NCBI RefSeq assembly: GCF_009380215.1
Contig: NZ_WHUG01000011.1
Location: 62,001 to 126,000 of the forward strand
Origin: Rugamonas aquatica
Lineage (GTDB): Bacteria; Pseudomonadota; Gammaproteobacteria; Burkholderiales; Burkholderiaceae_D
DNA length: 64,000 nt
Direction of reading: 5' to 3'
Shown: in pieces, positions 59,828-64,000 of the stretch
How the letters are laid out: each line of letters starts with the position of its first letter
Position numbering within the stretch: position 1 is the stretch's first letter
Program-made: the position numbers and the translations under genes
Notes under the pieces: model-generated
Database searches by the model: none
Seen by the model: only the letters and a program-made list of their open reading frames with translations
What the model was told of the DNA's origin: nothing

Positions 59828-60438
59828 AAATGAAATTGGAATTCTGGTTCGACTTCGCCAGCAACTACAGCTATCTGAGCGTGATGCGCCTGCGCCAGCT
59901 GGGACAAACGGACGTTGTGTGGCGCCCCTTCCTGCTCGGCCCCATCTTCAAGGACGCCGGCTGGAACAACTCGCCGTTCGTGCTGCAGAAGGACAAAGGC
60001 GCCTACGTGTGGCAGGACATGCCGCGCCAGTGCGCCAAGTACGGCCTGCCGTGGCGGCAGCCGTCCACCTTCCCGCGCAACTCGCTGCTGGCCGCGCGCA
60101 TCGGCATCCTGTGCGAAGAACAGCCGTGGATGCTGGACTTCTGCGAACGCACCATGCTGGCCAACTTCGCCGACGACCGCGACATCAGCAACGAACAATG
60201 CATGTCGGAGATCTTGTCCGCGCTGGGCCAGGATGCGGAAGCCATCCTGCGCGCCGCACTAGCGGACGACAACAAGGCCAGACTGCGCGCACGCACCGAG
60301 CAAGCCAAGGCCCATCGCATCTTCGGCGCGCCCACCTTCCTGGTCGGCGACGCCATGTTCTGGGGGAACGACCGGCTCGACGACGCGCTGGCGATGGCGC
60401 TCAGTTCACCGCAAGGTCTGCGCAAAACGGCCGGCTGA
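59824..60438 (+). CDS. DsbA-fold 2-hydroxychromene-2-carboxylate isomerase-like protein
   Basis: 204 residues, GST kappa/HCCA isomerase type: MKLEFWFDFASNYSYLS gives the thioredoxin-fold start with Ser of the active site, and GAPTFLVGDAMFWGNDRLD is the cis-Pro and C-terminal motif. These enzymes use glutathione, typically in aromatic degradation or detoxification. It overlaps the previous gene (ATGA) and its 3' end overlaps the convergent MerR gene by 38 bases. The substrate here is unknown; linkage with a CmcJ-like protein suggests a shared small-molecule route. Confidence 0.9.
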   Translation: MKMKLEFWFDFASNYSYLSVMRLRQLGQTDVVWRPFLLGPIFKDAGWNNSPFVLQKDKGAYVWQDMPRQCAKYGLPWRQPSTFPRNSLLAARIGILCEEQPWMLDFCERTMLANFADDRDISNEQCMSEILSALGQDAEAILRAALADDNKARLRARTEQAKAHRIFGAPTFLVGDAMFWGNDRLDDALAMALSSPQGLRKTAG

Positions 60439-60781
60439 CATTCTCGTCGCGCAGTATCGCGCTCAGCGCCAGCAACTCACGGTGCTGGCGCGCCAGCGCC
60501 TCCTGCTGCTCTTCGACTTCACGCAGACGGGTTTCGGTACGCTCCAATATCTCCGTTTTCAGGCACTGGCCATTTTCGCCAAACATGCCCTTGATGACAT
60601 CGAGCGAAAATCCCAGCCGTTTCGACACCTGGATCACATGCAGCCGCTCCATCGCATAGTTGGAGTACTCGCGATAACCAGCAGCCGTGCGCGAAATCGG
60701 CGCCAGCAGGCCCTGCTCCTCATAAAACCGTATTGCCGATGGGGTCAACCCCGATTTCCGGGCGAGTTCACCTATTTTCAT
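60401..60781 (-). CDS. MerR family transcriptional regulator
   Basis: 126 residues. N-terminal HTH MKIGELARKSGLTPSAIRFYEEQGLL, then the wing and a long dimerisation helix. Only two cysteines (CLKT and FCAD) and no SoxR iron-sulfur motif, so it is neither SoxR nor a standard metal sensor. It is divergent from the nitroreductase, whose promoter shows MerR architecture. Confidence 0.92.
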   Translation of the reverse strand: MKIGELARKSGLTPSAIRFYEEQGLLAPISRTAAGYREYSNYAMERLHVIQVSKRLGFSLDVIKGMFGENGQCLKTEILERTETRLREVEEQQEALARQHRELLALSAILRDENVSRPFCADLAVN

Positions 60782-60789
60782 TTTCTGCC

Positions 60790-60820
60790 TTGACTCTCAA
60801 GTTGACTTGAAACTTATTAT
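60790..60820 (+). promoter_or_regulatory. MerR-type promoter with soxbox-like dyad for nitroreductase
   Basis: TTGACT (60790-60795) and TATTAT (60815-60820) are separated by 19 bases, the overlong spacer characteristic of MerR-activated promoters. In the spacer TCAAGT-TG-ACTTGA (60797-60810) is a perfect dyad, very like the SoxR box of E. coli soxS. Confidence 0.75.
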
Positions 60821-60882
60821 AGAGCGGTACCCTGGCGCTTGCTGACCGGGGGCGCATAACGATTTCTCACTGGAGCTCACCC

Positions 60883-61521
60883 ATGACCGAAGTAATTGAC
60901 AAACTCAACTGGCGCTACGCCACCAAGAAATTCGACGCCGCCAAGAAGGTGGACGACGCCAAACTGGAACACATCCTCGAAGCGATCCGCCTGGCGCCGA
61001 CCTCCAGCGGCCTGCAACCGTTCGAAGTCTTCGTCGTCAACAATCCCGAGCTGCGCGCCAAGATCCAGGCCGTCGGCTGGAACCAGGCGCAGATCACGGA
61101 AAGCTCGCACCTGCTGGTGTTCGCAGCGTGGGACAACATCACCGAAGCGCGCGTCAACATGATGTTCGACCTGACCAACGAACAGCGCGGCTTCATCAAC
61201 GAAGGCTGGGAAGCCTATCGCAAGCAGCTGCTGGGCATCGTGGCCGCGCGCGGCGAAAAGGCCAACTTCGACTCCGCCGCACGCCAGGCCTATATCGCGC
61301 TGGGCGTGGCGATGGTGGCCGCAGCCTTCGAGGGCGTCGACGCCACGCCGATGGAAGGCTTCGACCCGGCCGCCGTCGACGAAATCCTGTCGCTGAAAGA
61401 GCGCAATCTGCGCAGCGTGGTGATACTGCCGATCGGCTATCGCCAGCCTGAAGGCGACTGGCTGGTCAACCTGAAGAAGGTGCGCCGCTCGCGCGAGAAC
61501 CTGATCACCGAAATCGCTTAA
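60883..61521 (+). CDS. NAD(P)H-dependent nitroreductase family oxidoreductase (NfsB-like)
   Basis: 212-residue FMN enzyme of the NfsB/FRase I type: KLNWRYATKKFD at the N-terminus, APTSSGLQPFEVFVV for FMN binding, and VVILPIGYRQPEGD near the C-terminus. It reduces nitroaromatics, quinones or flavins. Controlled, from the promoter layout, by the divergent MerR. Its stop overlaps the convergent DUF2145 gene by four bases. Confidence 0.93.
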   Translation: MTEVIDKLNWRYATKKFDAAKKVDDAKLEHILEAIRLAPTSSGLQPFEVFVVNNPELRAKIQAVGWNQAQITESSHLLVFAAWDNITEARVNMMFDLTNEQRGFINEGWEAYRKQLLGIVAARGEKANFDSAARQAYIALGVAMVAAAFEGVDATPMEGFDPAAVDEILSLKERNLRSVVILPIGYRQPEGDWLVNLKKVRRSRENLITEIA

Positions 61522-62486
61522 TCGCGCAGCGACACCACACGGTCGCCCTCGCCCGGCTTGCAGCCAGCGGCGATGGGCGTCCAGCCGCGATGGATGACGA
61601 TACGCTCATCGTCGTGGCACATCTCCACGCGTGTACTGGCCGGATAGCGCTGGTGCACAAACGCCTCCACCGTTGACGGAAGACTGATACGCAGCTGCAT
61701 GGCCGAACGGTCCTCGTCAGGATGGTCGTCCAGATGCAGCAGCGGTACAAAGTGCGAGGCCAGCATCAGCCAGCGCGAGCCTACATGCACCGGTTGCGGC
61801 GTGTAGTGTGCGTCGCGCAGCCAGGCCTGGGCGCGGGCGCGCAGATCGTCGCCGTCGGGCAGATCGCCCCAGCCGGCGGCCAGCATCTCCATCACCCACT
61901 GGTTGCAATTCTGGTAGCGCACGCTGAACGCGTAAGCGCTGGCGCTGTATTGGGATGCCAGCAGATGCTGCACGCGCGGCCCGTCGAGCAGCGCAGGACG
62001 CAGCGCGGCGATCGCCTCCGCCGGCAAGCGCACCACCGAGACATACCCCAAAGCCGGATCGTCGGTGCCGAGCGCGAAACCGGCCAGGCCCTGGTCGAAG
62101 ATGCGGGGCCGGCTTTCATCGCAGGCATAGTACAGCTGGCGCGCGGACCATGCCCCGGCCTCCGAACGCCAGGCCAGCGCCGCATGCGAATAGCGGATAT
62201 CGAAGCGCGACAAGTCCAGGCCCGAGCGGCTGACCAGCGCCACGCCGTCGTCGACATCGGCCAGCTCCTCGCGCAGCACGGCGGCGAAGCGCAGCAGACG
62301 ATCCTGTTCGGCGGCGGTCAGCGGCTGGCCGCGGTCGCAGAAGCGCGAGGCGCCGGAGGAACCAGCCACGCTGCCCGCCAGCGCCGCCCCCGAAGAGGCC
62401 AGCGCCGCGCAGGTCAGCGCGGCCAGCGCCAGCGCGCGGTGTGGCGTCAAAGGCTGACTGGGCGCGACGCCAGCTCGCCGTACCAC
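61518..62486 (-). CDS. DUF2145 family protein, exported
   Basis: 322 residues. The start at 62486 is GTG; the N-terminus has a hydrophobic stretch ALALAALTCAALASSGAALA (signal peptide, about 18-38), preceded by basic residues. The mature part begins with the DUF2145 hallmark FCDRGQPLTAAEQDRLLRFAA and contains QLYYACDESRPRIFDQGLAGF. Function unknown. It overlaps the 3' end of the upstream exported gene by 40 bases, so expression is probably coupled. Confidence 0.88.
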   Translation of the reverse strand: MVRRAGVAPSQPLTPHRALALAALTCAALASSGAALAGSVAGSSGASRFCDRGQPLTAAEQDRLLRFAAVLREELADVDDGVALVSRSGLDLSRFDIRYSHAALAWRSEAGAWSARQLYYACDESRPRIFDQGLAGFALGTDDPALGYVSVVRLPAEAIAALRPALLDGPRVQHLLASQYSASAYAFSVRYQNCNQWVMEMLAAGWGDLPDGDDLRARAQAWLRDAHYTPQPVHVGSRWLMLASHFVPLLHLDDHPDEDRSAMQLRISLPSTVEAFVHQRYPASTRVEMCHDDERIVIHRGWTPIAAGCKPGEGDRVVSLRD

Positions 62487-62905
62487 TCGTCGGCCAGCAC
62501 CAGATAGAACGGCTGATGCTTGTCGCTGCGGCCGAACTCAATGCCGTAGGCGCGGTTCTGCGCATACATCGCATCGCCGACGACGAGCTGCTGCTTGTCG
62601 AAGGTGATCTGCGGCAGATCGAGCACGATACGCTGCTGCGGATCGTTGGCCTGCATGGTGATGCGGGTGCGGTCGCTGCGATCCGGCGTGGCGGCGATCT
62701 GGATGATGCGGTACTCGCCGTCGGCGACCTTGCGCTTGTCGCCGTGCGAGCTGTTGCTCGAACCGTTCAGCGAATCGGAAATGCTGCCGCTGGATGCGGA
62801 ACCGGCGCTCGACGCCGACGAGACGAAACTGTCGGCATTAGCCTGCACGGCCAGGCCCAGTGCGCCGGCGGCGGCGATGAGGCGGATTGGTAGGGAAATG
62901 GGCAT
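62447..62905 (-). CDS. Small exported protein upstream of DUF2145 gene
   Basis: 152 residues. Start at 62905 after AGGAC; signal peptide LIAAAGALGLAVQANA (about residues 8-24). A Ser/Gly-rich linker (SSASSAGSASSGS) follows, then a beta-rich domain (ADGEYRIIQIAATPDRSDRTRI, YGIEFGRSDKHQPFYLVLADEWYGELAS, written here as two separate pieces). Family not recognised by name; the linkage to DUF2145 suggests a common process at the cell envelope. Confidence 0.75.
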   Translation of the reverse strand: MPISLPIRLIAAAGALGLAVQANADSFVSSASSAGSASSGSISDSLNGSSNSSHGDKRKVADGEYRIIQIAATPDRSDRTRITMQANDPQQRIVLDLPQITFDKQQLVVGDAMYAQNRAYGIEFGRSDKHQPFYLVLADEWYGELASRPVSL

Positions 62906-62944
62906 CGGATGTCCTCGGTTTTTCAAACGGCCAGTATAGAGGTT

Positions 62945-63607
62945 TCAATTGAACGCGGCCAGCAACTCGTCCGCGCCTTTCTCTATGCCGGCTTTAGACG
63001 CGTCCATCGGCCCCAGGCTGGCCGAGATATTCATCGGGCTTGGATACTGCTTGGCGACATAAGCGCTCACCAGCAGGTTGGTGTTGGCGTCGTACAGTTC
63101 CACCGCATAGCTTACCGATCCGGTGAACGTGCCCTCCTTGCCGCGTATGCTCTGCACGATGTTGTACGGGCCGCCCACCAGGTCGAAGCGCGTCACCGTG
63201 CTGAGGAAGCGCGTGCTCGACTTGGCGCCGGTCAGTGTCAGCTTCAGGCGCAGCGTTTTCCAGCCAGCGTCCCGGCTGATCCGCAGGCGGTGGCGCAGCC
63301 TGGACTCGAACTCGTCCTGCATGTAGGCGGCCAGCATATCCTTCTGCTCATCGCTCACCTCCTCGAACTGGCTGTCCTGGCCGCGATAGACCAGCACCGG
63401 ATCGATGATGATGCTTGAATAGTCGCGCAGCGTGACCGTGGTCGAATAGCTGTAGGGAACGCGCCCGGACTTGTCATCGGCATTCGGCCGCAGCTGGGCC
63501 GCCGACGCCAGGCCGCCATAGGCGACCGGCTGGGTGCTGGCACAACCGGCGATCGCGCCGCATAGGGCTAGCAGGATGGGGAACTGCAATTTGAGTGAGG
63601 AGTACAT
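62945..63607 (-). CDS. Lipoprotein, DUF3313-like
   Basis: 220 residues. N-terminal lipoprotein signal with lipobox IAGC (Cys about residue 22), followed by about 200 residues resembling the DUF3313 family: YSTTVTLRDYSSIIIDPVLVYRG and later GSVSYAVELYDANTNLLVSAY. Probably outer-membrane or periplasmic, role unknown. It precedes the small exported and DUF2145 genes in the same direction; the gap of 39 bases allows an operon. Confidence 0.82.
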   Translation of the reverse strand: MYSSLKLQFPILLALCGAIAGCASTQPVAYGGLASAAQLRPNADDKSGRVPYSYSTTVTLRDYSSIIIDPVLVYRGQDSQFEEVSDEQKDMLAAYMQDEFESRLRHRLRISRDAGWKTLRLKLTLTGAKSSTRFLSTVTRFDLVGGPYNIVQSIRGKEGTFTGSVSYAVELYDANTNLLVSAYVAKQYPSPMNISASLGPMDASKAGIEKGADELLAAFN

Positions 63608-63751
63608 GGCATGGCCTTATTTGTGAGGGGAAGAAACACGCGCTGGAGAATTCCATAACTGAACACACCAGTACAGTATTGATTGATTAACCACCACTGT
63701 CAAGCGAGTTTGCGCATAAAATGTACGGCAGGGTTCAGATATGGAGTAGCA

Positions 63752-64000
63752 ATGAAGGTACGTACCGAGGCGCGCCGCCAGGCCATCGTCGAAGCAGCCG
63801 ATGCGCTGTTTCAGGAAACCGGCTATGAGGGCGCGTCCATGAGTGAGGTGGCGAAGCGCTGGGGGGGATCGAAAGTCACGCTGTACGGCTACTTCCCGTC
63901 CAAGGAGGCGCTGTTCAGCGCGGTGGTGCAGTCCTGCGCCACCGGCCATCTGGCCGATGCGACACGGGATTTATCGACCGCGCCGACGGACCGCGCCGGG
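63752..64000 (+). CDS. TetR family transcriptional regulator, 3' truncated by window edge
   Basis: The first 83 residues are visible. The TetR N-terminal HTH is clear: ARRQAIVEAADALFQETGYEGASMSEVA then GGSKVTLYGYFPSKEALFSAVV (the LYGYFPSKE block is the TetR signature). The ligand-binding part lies outside. It is divergent from the lipoprotein/DUF2145 operon across 144 bases, which may be a target. Confidence 0.93.
   Translation, partial: MKVRTEARRQAIVEAADALFQETGYEGASMSEVAKRWGGSKVTLYGYFPSKEALFSAVVQSCATGHLADATRDLSTAPTDRAG

Noticed and set aside
60401..60781. SoxR
   Set aside because: The operator looks like a soxbox, but the protein lacks the four-cysteine iron-sulfur motif of SoxR.
1..64000. 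CRISPR arrays, prophage, insertion sequences, rRNA or tRNA genes
   Set aside because: No regularly spaced repeats, integrase, transposase, phage structural gene or RNA-gene signature was found on reading both strands.

Overview
The window is a dense, high-G+C stretch of bacterial chromosome. No intergenic gap exceeds about 300 bases, and I see no rRNA, tRNA, prophage, insertion sequence or CRISPR array. Gene order points to a betaproteobacterium, most likely Oxalobacteraceae (Massilia/Duganella/Janthinobacterium type): dusB-fis-purH-ruvC-ruvA-ruvB, tyrS-dtd, M23 peptidase-anmK, rplM-rpsI with argC-bactofilin-erpA, and topB-smg-dprA-LysM facing def-fmt are all arrangements typical of that class. 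A PEP-CTERM protein and a near-palindromic hairpin with a terminal GTCAAGTCTGAC motif also suit that family. The genus is an inference.

Layout. 1-14.4 kb: end of a membrane diguanylate cyclase, an ECH1-like dienoyl-CoA isomerase, a secreted M28 aminopeptidase, valS, an Lrp regulator facing a PYROXD2-like FAD oxidoreductase, a three-gene operon (YheO-like regulator, ornithine-cyclodeaminase-family enzyme, PLP dehydratase), DUF2147, a PEP-CTERM spondin-domain protein, YbaN and an SDR. 14.5-22.3 kb: LysR, YaiI and the ruvBAC-purH-fis-dusB block, with a foreign-looking phosphoribosyltransferase-like gene and an overlapping small gene wedged between ruvA and ruvB. 22.4-35.5 kb: housekeeping genes (tyrS, dtd, M23, anmK, erpA, argC, rpsI, rplM, coq7) plus a methyltransferase, a bactofilin, a large NHL-repeat protein and an OsmC protein.

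36-42.8 kb: two consecutive ABC-2 type export loci. The second ends in a 1193-residue permease fused to an M1-type metallopeptidase, closed by an 86-base hairpin terminator. 42.9-50.3 kb: a chemoreceptor, two small proteins of unknown role, a LysR regulator facing an NADP-dependent oxidoreductase operon, and an ArsR-desaturase operon with a clear operator. 50.4-58 kb: topB, smg, dprA, LysM protein, def and fmt. 58-64 kb: accessory metabolism (LysR facing a CmcJ/NvfI-type oxygenase and an HCCA-isomerase-like protein; MerR facing a nitroreductase through a 19-base-spacer promoter), then three exported proteins of unknown role (DUF2145, a small protein, a lipoprotein) facing a truncated TetR gene.

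The least explained items are the PRTase/small-gene pair inside ruvAB, the permease-peptidase fusion with non-canonical M1 motifs, the hydroxy-amino-acid dehydratase/imine-reductase operon, and the CmcJ-like/HCCA-isomerase pair. I found no clear-cut new defence or mobile system; the PRTase pair is the best candidate for something undescribed.
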